DNA from: Prauserella alba
Lineage (GTDB): Bacteria; Actinomycetota; Actinomycetes; Mycobacteriales; Pseudonocardiaceae
NCBI RefSeq assembly: GCF_024171735.1
Contig: NZ_JAMTCH010000004.1
Coordinates: 992,001 to 1,056,000 of the forward strand
Direction of reading: 5' to 3'
DNA: 64,000 bases
Both the position numbers and the translations under genes were made by a program. Of this stretch, positions 50,035 through 58,176 are shown piece by piece (positions within the stretch are counted from its first letter, which is position 1; the number at the start of each line of letters is the position of its first letter). The notes under the pieces were generated by a model. The model made no database searches. It worked only from the letters and a program-made list of their open reading frames with translations, and was not told where the DNA came from.

Positions 50035-51531
50035 ATGGGTCAGGACGTCGCTCCGAGAAGCCGTCCCCCACACGAACGAGGCCGGTACCGCGACAAGATG
50101 CAACGCTGCCTCGACACCTTCGCGCTCATGCTCGCCGAGGAACACTTCACGTTCCCACGCAAGCACATCGGTCTCGAAGTGGAACTGAACCTCGTCGACA
50201 GGGCCATGCGCCCGTCGATGTCGAACGCGGCCGTGCTGGCCTCCATCGACGACGAGCTGTTCACCACCGAACTGTCCCAGCACAACATCGAGCTCAACGT
50301 CCCGCCGCGCCCGCTCGACGGCGAATCGGCGTTGCAGCTCGAAGGTGATCTGAACGCCCACCTCGGGCGCGCGGAGGTCAAGGCGGCAGGCAAGGGCGCG
50401 CAGGTGGCCGTGATCGGCATTCTGCCGACCCTCGGCGACGAGCACTTCGACCAGAAGTGGATCACCGACAATCCGCGCTACGCCCTGCTGAACGACCGCA
50501 TCCTCGCCACCCGAGGCGAGTGCCCGCTGCTGTCACTCGAGGGCACCGGCCTGCCCGGCGGGCAGGCCGAGGAGCTGTTCACCTACGCCGAGTCGATCCT
50601 GCCGGAGGCGGCGTGCACCTCGGTGCAGCTGCACGTGCAGGTGGCACCCGACGACTTCGCCCCGCACTGGAACGCAGCGCAATGCCTGGCCGGACCGCAG
50701 GTCGCGCTCGGCGCGAACTCGCCGTTCCTGCTCGGCAAATCGCTGTGGGCCGAGACCCGCATCCCGCTGTTCCTGCAGGCCACCGACACCCGTCCCGACG
50801 AGCTGAAGAACCAGGGTGTCCGCCCCCGTGTCTGGTTCGGCGAGCGGTGGATCACCTCGATCTTCGACCTGTTCGAGGAGAACCTGCACTACTTCCCGGG
50901 ACTGCTCCCGGAGACCGACGACGAGGACCCGATGGACGCGCTCGCGGCGGGCCGGGTCCCGCGGCTGACCGAGTTGCGGCTGCACAACGGGACCGTGTGG
51001 CGGTGGAACCGGCCGGTGTACGACGTCGTGGACGGGGCGCCGCACCTGCGGGTCGAGAACCGGGTGCTGCCGGCAGGCCCGACGGTGGTGGACATGATGG
51101 CGAACGCGGCGCTGTTCTACGGCGCGCAGCGCGCGCTCGCGGAAGAGGACCGGCCCGTGTGGACGCGCATGTCGTTCCAGGCCGCCGAACAGAACCTGCA
51201 CTCGGGCGCGCGGCACGGTTTCGACGCGCAGTTCTACTGGCCCGGCATCGGGTACGTCCCGCCGGACGAGCTCGCACTCCGGGTCCTGCTGCCGCTGGCC
51301 CACGAGGGGCTCCGCAGCTCCGGGGTCTCCGGAACCGTGATCGACCGCTACCTCGGGATCATCGAGCGGCGGTGTGTCACCAAGCGCAACGGCAGCGTCT
51401 GGCAGCGCGAGGCGGTCGCCGCGGCGCAGGATCGCGGGCTGACCCGCGATTCGGCGCTCGCCGTGATGCTCGGCGACTACCTGGAACTCGCGCGCGCAGG
51501 CGAGCCGGTGCACGACTGGCCGGTACGCTGA
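50035..51531 (+). CDS. Glutamate-cysteine ligase (GCS2) family protein
   Basis: 498 residues. The N-terminal half has the carboxylate-amine ligase core: FTFPRKHIGLEVELNLVD (E-x-E) and TTELSQHNIELNVPPRPL, the metal- and glutamate-binding strands of the GCS2/YbdK family. Later segments LHVQVAPDDFAPHWNAAQCL and NGTVWRWNRPVYDVVDGAPHLRVENRVLPAGPTVVDMMANAALFYGAQ give the E/N ligands. Members join glutamate to an amine such as cysteine; actinobacteria also use one in ergothioneine synthesis, but no egt genes are present. ATG 50035 has GGGAGGAAAG 5 bases upstream. tetR follows by 29 bases. Confidence 0.85.
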   Translation: MGQDVAPRSRPPHERGRYRDKMQRCLDTFALMLAEEHFTFPRKHIGLEVELNLVDRAMRPSMSNAAVLASIDDELFTTELSQHNIELNVPPRPLDGESALQLEGDLNAHLGRAEVKAAGKGAQVAVIGILPTLGDEHFDQKWITDNPRYALLNDRILATRGECPLLSLEGTGLPGGQAEELFTYAESILPEAACTSVQLHVQVAPDDFAPHWNAAQCLAGPQVALGANSPFLLGKSLWAETRIPLFLQATDTRPDELKNQGVRPRVWFGERWITSIFDLFEENLHYFPGLLPETDDEDPMDALAAGRVPRLTELRLHNGTVWRWNRPVYDVVDGAPHLRVENRVLPAGPTVVDMMANAALFYGAQRALAEEDRPVWTRMSFQAAEQNLHSGARHGFDAQFYWPGIGYVPPDELALRVLLPLAHEGLRSSGVSGTVIDRYLGIIERRCVTKRNGSVWQREAVAAAQDRGLTRDSALAVMLGDYLELARAGEPVHDWPVR

Positions 51532-51560
51532 ACCGTGGCCCGGCGACGAAAGGCGCGGCG

Positions 51561-52190
51561 ATGCCGAAGATCATCGGAAGCTCGCTGGACGAGCACCGCA
51601 GGCAGGTGCGCGAGAAGGTGTTCGACGCCCTCCGGAACCAGCTGTACGAGCGCGGGTTCGAGGCGATCACGCTGTCCGGCGTCGCCGCCGAGGCCGGCGT
51701 GGGCCGCACCGCGATCTACAACCACTTCCCCGATCGCGAGCACCTGCTGGTGGCGTTCGTCGAGGACGAGGTGTCCCGTTACGTCACGCGGCTGACCGAC
51801 GCCGTCGACGCGGTCGACGACCCGGCCGACAAGCTCGCCGTGTTCGCGCGTCTGCAACTGGAGACCCTCGCCGACTACCACCTGCCGCCCGGCGCGACGC
51901 TCGCCTCGGCGCTCGAACCGTCGTCGTACCGGCGCATCGCCGCGCACGCCGACCCGATCGGCCGGATGCTCAGCGGGATCCTGGAGGAGGGCATGCGCCG
52001 GGGCCGGTGGCCCGAGCAGGACGTCGCGATGCTCGCACCGATGGTCAGCGCGGCGCTCGGTGCCAGGCAGGTCGTCGACGTGCCGCCCGAGGAACTGCCA
52101 CAGGCGATCGAGCTCGCGGTGGCCTTCGTGTCACGCGCGGTCGGAGTAATTCCGCGCGAAGCATCGCCCGAGGCGCCCGCTCCGGGCTAG
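51561..52190 (+). CDS. TetR family regulator of the heme oxygenase gene
   Basis: 209 residues. TetR helix-turn-helix in residues 15-62 (VREKVFDALRNQLYERGFEAITLSGVAAEAGVGRTAIYNHFPDREHLLVAFVEDEV). ATG 51561 follows GGCGCGGCG and has a weak ribosome site (CGAAAGG). The heme oxygenase gene starts 40 bases after the stop, and a perfect palindrome (52196-52216) stands between the two. It therefore probably represses heme oxygenase; the inducing ligand could be heme or a breakdown product (inference). Confidence 0.9.
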   Translation: MPKIIGSSLDEHRRQVREKVFDALRNQLYERGFEAITLSGVAAEAGVGRTAIYNHFPDREHLLVAFVEDEVSRYVTRLTDAVDAVDDPADKLAVFARLQLETLADYHLPPGATLASALEPSSYRRIAAHADPIGRMLSGILEEGMRRGRWPEQDVAMLAPMVSAALGARQVVDVPPEELPQAIELAVAFVSRAVGVIPREASPEAPAPG

Positions 52191-52195
52191 GGTCG

Positions 52196-52216
52196 TTTCT
52201 GACACGTTGTCAGAAA
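52196..52216. promoter_or_regulatory. Operator before the heme oxygenase gene
   Basis: TTTCTGACA-CGT-TGTCAGAAA is a perfect 9-bp inverted repeat, 14 bases upstream of the GTG start and 5 bases after the tetR stop. The half TCTGACACGT recurs exactly at 53027-53036 upstream of the superoxide dismutase gene. Confidence 0.75.
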
Positions 52217-52230
52217 GCGCGGGAGGCGTC

Positions 52231-52929
52231 GTGACCGACCAGGCAGTGCACCCCGGCCAGCCGGAGACCGAGTCGCAGGCGCAGGTGCCGTTCTCGCAAG
52301 CCCTGCGGCATTCGACCCGCCAGGTACACGACCGCGCGCACCACTCCCGCTACATGAGCGCCCTGCTGGACGGGCAGTTGACGCTCGAGGGCTACACGCG
52401 GCTGGCCGAGCAGTACTACTTCATCTACTCGACCCTCGAGGACGCCGCCGACGCGATGACCGCCGACGAGGTCGGCGCGCCGTTCGTCGTCCCGGAACTG
52501 CACCGCACGCAGGCCCTCGTGGTCGACCTGGAACGGCTCGCGGGCCCCGGCTGGCGCGATCGCATCGAGCCCACGCCGGCCACCCGCGCCTACGTCGAAC
52601 GGCTGCGCGAGGTCGCCTACGACTGGCCGGGCGGGTTCGTCGCGCACCACTACACGCGGTACCTGGGCGATCTGGCGGGCGGCCAGGTGGTCGGCAAGCT
52701 GCTGGAGCGCACCTACGGCGTCACCGGCCCCGGCGCCCGGTTCTACGACTTCGCGGCGCTCGGCAGCCCTTCGGCGTTCCGCACCCGGTACCGGGCCCTG
52801 CTGGACGCGGCGCCGTGGGACGGGGCCGAGCACGAGCGGATCATGGCCGAGACGCAACGGGCGTTCGAGCTGAACATCGCCGTGCTCGACGACCTGGCCG
52901 AGGCCGTGGAGACCCACCGCGCGGCGTGA
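52231..52929 (+). CDS. Heme oxygenase (biliverdin-producing)
   Basis: 232 residues, HmuO/HO-1-like. The proximal haem ligand is His33 in ALRHSTRQVHDRAHHSRYMSALL, and the distal helix glycines are in YTRYLGDLAGGQVVGKLL. It opens haem to biliverdin, carbon monoxide and iron, giving iron supply. GTG 52231 has GGGAGG 6 bases upstream. Its own TetR is encoded just before it, and the operator lies between them. No haem uptake genes are linked. Confidence 0.95.
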   Translation: MTDQAVHPGQPETESQAQVPFSQALRHSTRQVHDRAHHSRYMSALLDGQLTLEGYTRLAEQYYFIYSTLEDAADAMTADEVGAPFVVPELHRTQALVVDLERLAGPGWRDRIEPTPATRAYVERLREVAYDWPGGFVAHHYTRYLGDLAGGQVVGKLLERTYGVTGPGARFYDFAALGSPSAFRTRYRALLDAAPWDGAEHERIMAETQRAFELNIAVLDDLAEAVETHRAA

Positions 52930-53026
52930 GCGGCGGGCCGCGGTTTCCGCAGGGATGGCACGGGTCTGGACCGCCTCCCGCGGACGTCGCTCACCGGTTC
53001 GAGGGACACGCACCCGGCGTGACCCA

Positions 53027-53056
53027 TCTGACACGTCGTTGACCTCCAGTGAGGTC
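53027..53056. promoter_or_regulatory. Upstream elements of the sodA gene
   Basis: A 10-base copy of the heme oxygenase operator half (TCTGACACGT, 53027-53036) is followed by the inverted repeat GACCTC-CAGT-GAGGTC (53041-53056), 110 bases before the sod ATG. Function not known. Confidence 0.4.
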
Positions 53057-53166
53057 GAGGGAGCAAGGTCAACTCGCGCCCACCCGGTTAGCAAGCCGCC
53101 ACGGCGACGACTAGGTTGGCACACGAGACGAACTGCGCAAGCGACCTCAAGGACGAAGGAGGGCTC

Positions 53167-53790
53167 ATGCCCACGTACGAGCTTCCCGACCTCGACTACG
53201 ACTACGGCGCACTCGAGCCGCACATCTCGGGCGAGATCAACGAGCTGCACCACAGCAAGCACCACCAGACCTACGTCAACGGTGCGAACCAGACGTTGGA
53301 GAAGCTCGCCGCCGCGCGGGACGCGAACGACTTCGGCTCGATCGTCGGCCTCGAGACCACGCTCGCGTTCAACCTCGCGGGCCACGCCAACCACGTCGTG
53401 TGGTGGAAGATCCTGTCCCCGAACGGTGGCGACAAGCCGACCGGTGAACTGGCGGCCGCGATCGACGACGCGTTCGGCTCGTTCGACAAGTTCAAGGCTC
53501 AGTTCACCGCGGTCTGCACCACGATCCAGGGCAACGGCTGGGGCGCGCTCTCCTGGGACCCGATCGGCAAGACGCTGATCACGCAGCAGCTGCGCGACCA
53601 CCACAACAACCTGGTCCTGCCGACGGTCCCGATCCTGCTGGTCGACGTGTGGGAGCACGCGTTCTACCTGCAGTACAAGAACGTCAAGCCGGACTACGTC
53701 AACGCCCTGTGGAACGTCTTCGACTGGGCGGAGATCGGCAAGCGTTTCGAGGACGCCAAGGCCGGCCGCAACGGCCTGCTCCAGGCGTGA
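53167..53790 (+). CDS. sodA: Superoxide dismutase, Fe/Mn family
   Basis: 207 residues. All ligand regions are present: [16 protein letters not shown] (His28), [15 protein letters not shown], and [28 protein letters not shown] (D-x-W-E-H). It converts superoxide to hydrogen peroxide and oxygen. Iron versus manganese cannot be told reliably from sequence alone. ATG 53167 has AAGGAGG 5 bases upstream. Terminator at 53831-53865. It follows heme oxygenase, suggesting an iron/oxidative-stress neighbourhood. Confidence 0.97.
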   Translation: MPTYELPDLDYDYGALEPHISGEINELHHSKHHQTYVNGANQTLEKLAAARDANDFGSIVGLETTLAFNLAGHANHVVWWKILSPNGGDKPTGELAAAIDDAFGSFDKFKAQFTAVCTTIQGNGWGALSWDPIGKTLITQQLRDHHNNLVLPTVPILLVDVWEHAFYLQYKNVKPDYVNALWNVFDWAEIGKRFEDAKAGRNGLLQA

Positions 53791-53830
53791 GGCGCCGAAC
53801 CTGACGAGCTCAGTTCGAGAAGCTGCGCGG

Positions 53831-53865
53831 AGGCCCCGCATCGGATCCGTTCCGGTGCGGGGCCT
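53831..53865 (+). terminator. Stem-loop downstream of sodA
   Basis: 10-bp stem AGGCCCCGCA with TGCGGGGCCT around a 15-base loop, 40 bases past the stop. Confidence 0.75.
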
Positions 53866-53887
53866 TCGTCGTCGGCAGGCCCCTGTC

Positions 53888-53940
53888 GCCCCCGGGGGCA
53901 CTTTGGTTGCATTGAGCGCAACCAAAGTGCCCCTGGGGGC
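53888..53940. repeat. Hairpin repeat family A, copy 9
   Basis: 53 bases; the 23-bp stem is paired except that one A is changed to G (GCCCCCGGGGGCAC), giving a G-U pair in RNA. Loop ATTGAGC. Between convergent sodA and MFS genes. Confidence 0.92.
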
Positions 53941-54026
53941 ATCTTGGTCACGGAGCGGCCGGGAGGGCGCGGGAAGGTGCGCAAGTGCGGGCGAGCGTTC
54001 GCCGGTACAGTGCCGCATACGGGAAC

Positions 54027-54059
54027 GGGGCCCTGGCCGATTCCAGCGGCCAGGGCCCC
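54027..54059 (-). terminator. Stem-loop between sodA and the MFS gene
   Basis: 12-bp stem GGGGCCCTGGCC with its complement, 9-base loop, 52 bases past the stop of the minus-strand MFS gene at 54111. Confidence 0.75.
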
Positions 54060-54105
54060 GTCCGTTCCCGAACTGACTGCCGCTCCCACCACGAAGCGAC
54101 AAGTC

Positions 54106-54124
54106 TGAGGTTAGCCTAACCTCA
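54106..54124. promoter_or_regulatory. DtxR/IdeR-type iron box
   Basis: TGAGGTTAGCCTAACCTCA is a perfect 19-bp palindrome apart from the central base and matches the DtxR/IdeR consensus (TTAGGTTAGSCTAACCTAA) at nearly all inner positions. It lies over the stop codon of the MFS gene, not near a known start. Confidence 0.6.
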
Positions 54125-55421
54125 GCGACTCGCGCAAGTCGCCGCCGCGCGCCTTCGTCAGCACCAGCGCACAGACCGTCGTGGCCAGCATCGCGACCGC
54201 GCCACCGATGTAGAACGGCGAACGCCCGCCGAACGTCTCGGCCATCCACCCGGTCAGCAGCCCGCCGATCGGGTTGCCGCCCATCACCATCAGCACGTAC
54301 AGGCCCATCACCCGTCCACGCATCTGCGGGCTGACCGACGTCTGCACCAACGTGTTGGCGGTGTTGAGGAACGTGATCGTCGCGAGCCCCAGCGGCACCA
54401 GCGCCAGACCGAACGCCAGGTAGGTCGGCATGAACGCCGTCGCGAACTCCAGCACGCCGAGCGCCATCGCCGCCCCCAGCAGGAGCCGCATCGTCGGTTT
54501 CCGCCTGCTCCCTCGCCGCGCGGACAGCAGAGCACCCGCGAACGTTCCCACGGCCAGCAGCGTCGACAGCATGCCGTAGCCGTCGGCCGCCGTGCCGAAC
54601 ACGTTGCCCGCCACCACGGCCAGCGACGTGAAGAACGTGATGCCGAACGTGCTGACGAACAGCATCAGCAGCATGATCGCCGTCAGGTCCGGCCTGCTGC
54701 GCACGTACCGCAGCCCCTCCCGCAGCTGGCCCTTCGCCCGGTCGACGGCGTCCTCGCGATACAGCTCACCGGGGCGCATCGCCGCGATGCCCGCGAGCAC
54801 GGCGACGGTCGAGACCGCGTTGCCGATGAACAGCCAGCCCTCGCCGACGGCGACGATCGCCAGTCCCGCGATCGCCGGGCCGACGATGCGGGCCATGTTG
54901 AAGATCGACGAGTTGAGTGCGACGGCATTCGCCACCTGGTCCTTGCCGACCATCTCCGCGACGAACGACTGCCGCGTCGGCACTTCGAGGGCCGACAACG
55001 TGCCGAGGACGAAGCACAGCAGGTAGACGTGCCACAGCTCGACGACCCCGCTCAGCGCGAGCCCGCCGAGCACCGCCGCCTGCACCAACGTGCCCGTCTG
55101 GATCAGGAACAGCAGCTTGCGCTTGTCCACCCGGTCGGCCAGCACACCGGCCCACAGCGACAGCAGCAACGTCGGCAGGAACTGCAGGGCCACGGCCACA
55201 CCCAGCGCCACCGGGTCGTTGCCGCTGAGCGTGAACACCAGCCAGTCCTGGGCGGTGCGCTGCATCCAGGTGCCGATGTTGGACACGACCTGGCCCGAGA
55301 AGAACAGGCGGTAGTTGCGCACGCGCAGTGACGCGAACATGCCCGGTGGCGACTTTCGGCGGGATCGCGGAATAGCGTCAGCGGTCGGTCGGGACTGGGT
55401 GTCGCTATCCGTGAGTGTCAC
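54111..55421 (-). CDS. MFS transporter
   Basis: 436 residues, 12 membrane segments, MFS_3 exporter type like the enterobactin exporter EntS: SLRVRNYRLFFSGQVVSNIGTWMQRTAQDWLVFTLSGNDPVALGVAVALQFLPTLLLSLWAGVLADRVDKRKLLFLIQ, with motif A D-R-V-D-K-R-K between helices 2 and 3. GTG 55421 is the start. It is 40 bases behind the marR gene and probably controlled by it. An iron box covers its stop codon, which makes an iron or siderophore link attractive but unproven. Confidence 0.92.
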   Translation of the reverse strand: MTLTDSDTQSRPTADAIPRSRRKSPPGMFASLRVRNYRLFFSGQVVSNIGTWMQRTAQDWLVFTLSGNDPVALGVAVALQFLPTLLLSLWAGVLADRVDKRKLLFLIQTGTLVQAAVLGGLALSGVVELWHVYLLCFVLGTLSALEVPTRQSFVAEMVGKDQVANAVALNSSIFNMARIVGPAIAGLAIVAVGEGWLFIGNAVSTVAVLAGIAAMRPGELYREDAVDRAKGQLREGLRYVRSRPDLTAIMLLMLFVSTFGITFFTSLAVVAGNVFGTAADGYGMLSTLLAVGTFAGALLSARRGSRRKPTMRLLLGAAMALGVLEFATAFMPTYLAFGLALVPLGLATITFLNTANTLVQTSVSPQMRGRVMGLYVLMVMGGNPIGGLLTGWMAETFGGRSPFYIGGAVAMLATTVCALVLTKARGGDLRESLRLG

Positions 55422-55461
55422 GCCGGGTTGTCGCCTCCTGGCAGGCGGGCCGCACGCCTCC

Positions 55462-55941
55462 TCAGCTGTGGCTCGCCATGCGTTCGATGATCGAGGCGGC
55501 TCTGGAGAGCACTTCGCGCTCCTCGCCGCTCAGTTCCTGCAACCGTTCGTCCAGCCACGCCTCACGAACCGAGATGCTCTCGTGGACGTAGGCCGTTCCC
55601 GACTCCGTGATCGCGACGATGGCCTGCCTGCCATCGGTCGGATGCGGAGCCCGTTCGACATAGCCGACCAGTTCCAGCGCGGCGATGACTCGCGTCATCG
55701 ACGGCGGTCGCACGCCCTCGTGCGCCGCGAGCCGCCCCGGTGTCATCGCGCCGTGCTTGTGGAGCGTCGACAGCGCGGCCACCTGGGTCAGCGACAGGTC
55801 GGTGTCGGTCCGCTGCGCCCGGAGCCTGCGGTTGAGCCGCACCACCGCGAGCCGCAGCCGGCTCGCCAGTGAAGGGTTCTCGGACCGGCCGCCGGGATCC
55901 GCTGGAACGGGGGCGGTCAGACCGTCTACAGGCTCGGACAC
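55462..55941 (-). CDS. MarR family transcriptional regulator
   Basis: 159 residues. Winged helix in residues 50-115: LSLTQVAALSTLHKHGAMTPGRLAAHEGVRPPSMTRVIAALELVGYVERAPHPTDGRQAIVAITESG, with the wing D-G-R. GTG 55941 is the start. The upstream bases hold CTTAGTTTAGCTTA, a probable autoregulatory site. It is the first gene of a marR-MFS operon, a common arrangement for drug or siderophore exporters. Confidence 0.92.
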   Translation of the reverse strand: MSEPVDGLTAPVPADPGGRSENPSLASRLRLAVVRLNRRLRAQRTDTDLSLTQVAALSTLHKHGAMTPGRLAAHEGVRPPSMTRVIAALELVGYVERAPHPTDGRQAIVAITESGTAYVHESISVREAWLDERLQELSGEEREVLSRAASIIERMASHS

Positions 55942-55982
55942 TTGCTTAGTTTAGCTTACGACCTCTTCGACCTGCACAGATG

Positions 55983-56022
55983 GTGCTGTGGGCGACACCC
56001 GAATCGGTGACACCCACAGCAC
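55983..56022 (-). terminator. Stem-loop downstream of the purine permease
   Basis: 10-bp stem GTGCTGTGGG with CCCACAGCAC, extended inward with mismatches; 25 bases past the permease stop at 56048. Confidence 0.7.
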
Positions 56023-56047
56023 GACGACCGCCTGGGCGGCTGAGCGA

Positions 56048-57508
56048 TCAGGAGAACAACGCCTGGAGCGGCCCGATCCCGAAGTAGACGACGAACGCCA
56101 CGGCCACGACCCACATCAGCGGGTGCACGTTGCGGGCCTTGCCCGTGGCGGCCTGCAGTACGGCGTAGCTGACGAAGCCTGCGCCGATGCCGTTGGTGAT
56201 CGAATACGTGAACGGCATGACCACGATCGTCAGGAACGCGGGCAGCGCAACCGTCAGGTCGGAGAAGTCGATGTCGGCGACCTGCCTGATCATCAACGCA
56301 CCCACGATGACCAGCGCCGGCGCAGCCGCCTCGATGGGGACGATCTCGTAGAGCGGGGTGAAGAACATCGCGACGAGGAACAGTCCGCCCGTGACGAGGT
56401 TCGCCAGGCCCGTGCGCGCACCCTCCGCGATACCGGCCGCCGACTCGACATACACCGTGTTCGAGCTGGCCGAACCGGCGCCACCGGCGATCGCGCCGAG
56501 CGAGTCCACGAACAGCGCCCTGCTCGTGTTCGGCAGCTTGCCGTCCTTCTCGAGCCCCGCCTGCCTGCCGAGTCCGGTCATGGTGCCGATCGTGTCGAAG
56601 AAGTCCGTCAGCACGAGGCTGAACACCAGCAGCGCCGCCGAGATGGCGGGGATCTGCACCCACGCGTCGAAGTTGACGTTGCCCAGCAGCGACAGGTCGG
56701 GCACACCGAACACACTGTCCGGCACCGCCGGATAGCCGTACGCCCAGCCCGACGGGTTGTCGGGACCCGAGGGTCCGGCGTTGACGATCGCCTCGACCAC
56801 CAAGGCCAGGACGGTGCCGAGCACGACGCCGATCAGGATGCCGCCCTTGATGCCGCGCGCCACGAGGACAGCCATGACCAGCAGCGTCACGACGAACACC
56901 ACGGTCGGCCACGTCGCGATCGAACCGCCCGACCCGAGCTGCACCGGCGTGCCGTCGCCTTGCGTGACGAACCCGGCGTCGACCAGTCCGATCAGGGAGA
57001 TGAACAGGCCGATGCCGACGGCGATCGCCGCTTTCAGCGCCGCGGGAACGGCCTTGAAGATGATCGTGCGGACCCCCGTGAGCACGAGGACGAGCACGAT
57101 GAGGCCGTTGACCAGCACGAGGCCCATCGCGGCGCCCCAGCTCATCTGCGGCGCGATCGTGTAGGCGACGAGAGCGTTGATGCCGAGGCCCGCGGCGAGC
57201 GCGAACGGGAAGTTCGCGACCAGGCCCATCACGATGGTCATCACACCCGCGACGAGCGCGGTGACCGCCGCGACCTGCGGTACGCCCAGGATGGCGCCCG
57301 TCGCGTCGGTCTTCGCCGCCGGATCGTCCGGCGAGAAACTGCCGAGGATCAGCGGGTTCAGCACGATGATGTAGGCCATCGCGACAAAGGTGACGAGGCC
57401 ACCGCGCACCTCGCGGGACACCGACGAGCCCCGTTCGCTGACCTTGAAGAACCGGTCGAGCCCGCCCTTCGGCCTCTCCCGGTCCTGCTCGGTGCTCTCC
57501 TGAGCCAT
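56048..57508 (-). CDS. NCS2-family purine permease (AzgA-like)
   Basis: 486 residues with about 12-13 membrane helices. AzgA-type signatures: EVRGGLVTFVAMAYIIVLNPLIL, VANFPFALAAGLGINALVAY, GIGLFISLIGLVDAGFV, and the helix-10 motif TDFFDTIGTMTGLGRQAGL followed by DSLGAIAGGAGSASSNTVYVESAAGIAEGARTGLANLV. It takes up adenine, hypoxanthine or guanine with protons. ATG 57508 has GAGGTGGG 5 bases upstream. Divergent from the DUF2530 gene. Confidence 0.94.
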   Translation of the reverse strand: MAQESTEQDRERPKGGLDRFFKVSERGSSVSREVRGGLVTFVAMAYIIVLNPLILGSFSPDDPAAKTDATGAILGVPQVAAVTALVAGVMTIVMGLVANFPFALAAGLGINALVAYTIAPQMSWGAAMGLVLVNGLIVLVLVLTGVRTIIFKAVPAALKAAIAVGIGLFISLIGLVDAGFVTQGDGTPVQLGSGGSIATWPTVVFVVTLLVMAVLVARGIKGGILIGVVLGTVLALVVEAIVNAGPSGPDNPSGWAYGYPAVPDSVFGVPDLSLLGNVNFDAWVQIPAISAALLVFSLVLTDFFDTIGTMTGLGRQAGLEKDGKLPNTSRALFVDSLGAIAGGAGSASSNTVYVESAAGIAEGARTGLANLVTGGLFLVAMFFTPLYEIVPIEAAAPALVIVGALMIRQVADIDFSDLTVALPAFLTIVVMPFTYSITNGIGAGFVSYAVLQAATGKARNVHPLMWVVAVAFVVYFGIGPLQALFS

Positions 57509-57554
57509 TCGTCACCCACCTCGCATCGAAAACGGCAGCGGTAGCCTGTCCCAC

Positions 57555-57827
57555 GTGGACACACCCGGCAAGACCCGAGGAGTTACGGGACCGTTTCGCC
57601 CGGTTCCCGCCCTGCCCAAACCCCTTGTCGGACTGTGGGCACCGGCGATCGTGGGAACGACGGCATGGCTCGTCGCCCTGGTCATCCTGCTCGTCACCGG
57701 CGCCGACAGCACGTGGACCTGGACAGCGCTGGCCGGTGTGGGACTCGGGTGCGTCGGCTTCGGCATCATTGCATGGCAGACGACCGCCTCGCGGCACGGC
57801 TCCCGCGGCGCTCAGCGCGACCTCTGA
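57555..57827 (+). CDS. DUF2530-like small membrane protein
   Basis: 90 residues with two membrane segments (about residues 28-48 and 58-75): PALPKPLVGLWAPAIVGTTAWLVALVILL and TWTALAGVGLGCVGFGIIAWQ. Size, spacing and the P-x-P-L-V-G-L-W-A start match the actinobacterial DUF2530 family. GTG 57555 is the start. It neighbours the purine permease and, further left, marR, as in other actinobacteria. Function unknown. Confidence 0.8.
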   Translation: MDTPGKTRGVTGPFRPVPALPKPLVGLWAPAIVGTTAWLVALVILLVTGADSTWTWTALAGVGLGCVGFGIIAWQTTASRHGSRGAQRDL

Positions 57828-58176
57828 CGCCGGCGGCCACCGCGACGCGCACCCCGCCCCCGACCACCGGGTGGACCGCCTCCCAGGGCGCACGGATCCG
57901 CCGGTCGAGCGGTAGAACACGAGTCGGCAACACCTGATCTAGACCACGGGACAGAACCACTGCCCACTCCGTACGCTGGACAACGGCGGGCCCCGCACAC
58001 CTCCCCCTCGTTCGGGGCCCGCCCCTCAGTGCGGCCACCCCTCAGTGCGGCCACCCCTCAGTGCGGCCCGCCTCGCCGTGCGGCCCGCCTCGCAGTGCCC
58101 CGTGCCGCAGTACGACCCTCGGTTCCCGTGCCCGCGGTGCGACTGCCCGCGGGGTCAACTGCCCTTGCGGCGGCCC
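57828..58176. other. Intergenic region with short tandem repeats
   Basis: 349 bases between the convergent DUF2530 gene and the sacsin-like gene. It holds the CCTCAGTGCGGCCACC tandem repeat (listed separately) and no supported gene. Confidence 0.6.
58024..58087. repeat. Tandem repeat of about 16 bp
   Basis: CCTCAGTGCGGCCACC occurs twice exactly (58024, 58040) and continues as CCTCAGTGCGGCCCG and CCTCGCCGTGCGGCCCG. Lies 90 bases beyond the stop of the sacsin-like gene. Confidence 0.75.
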
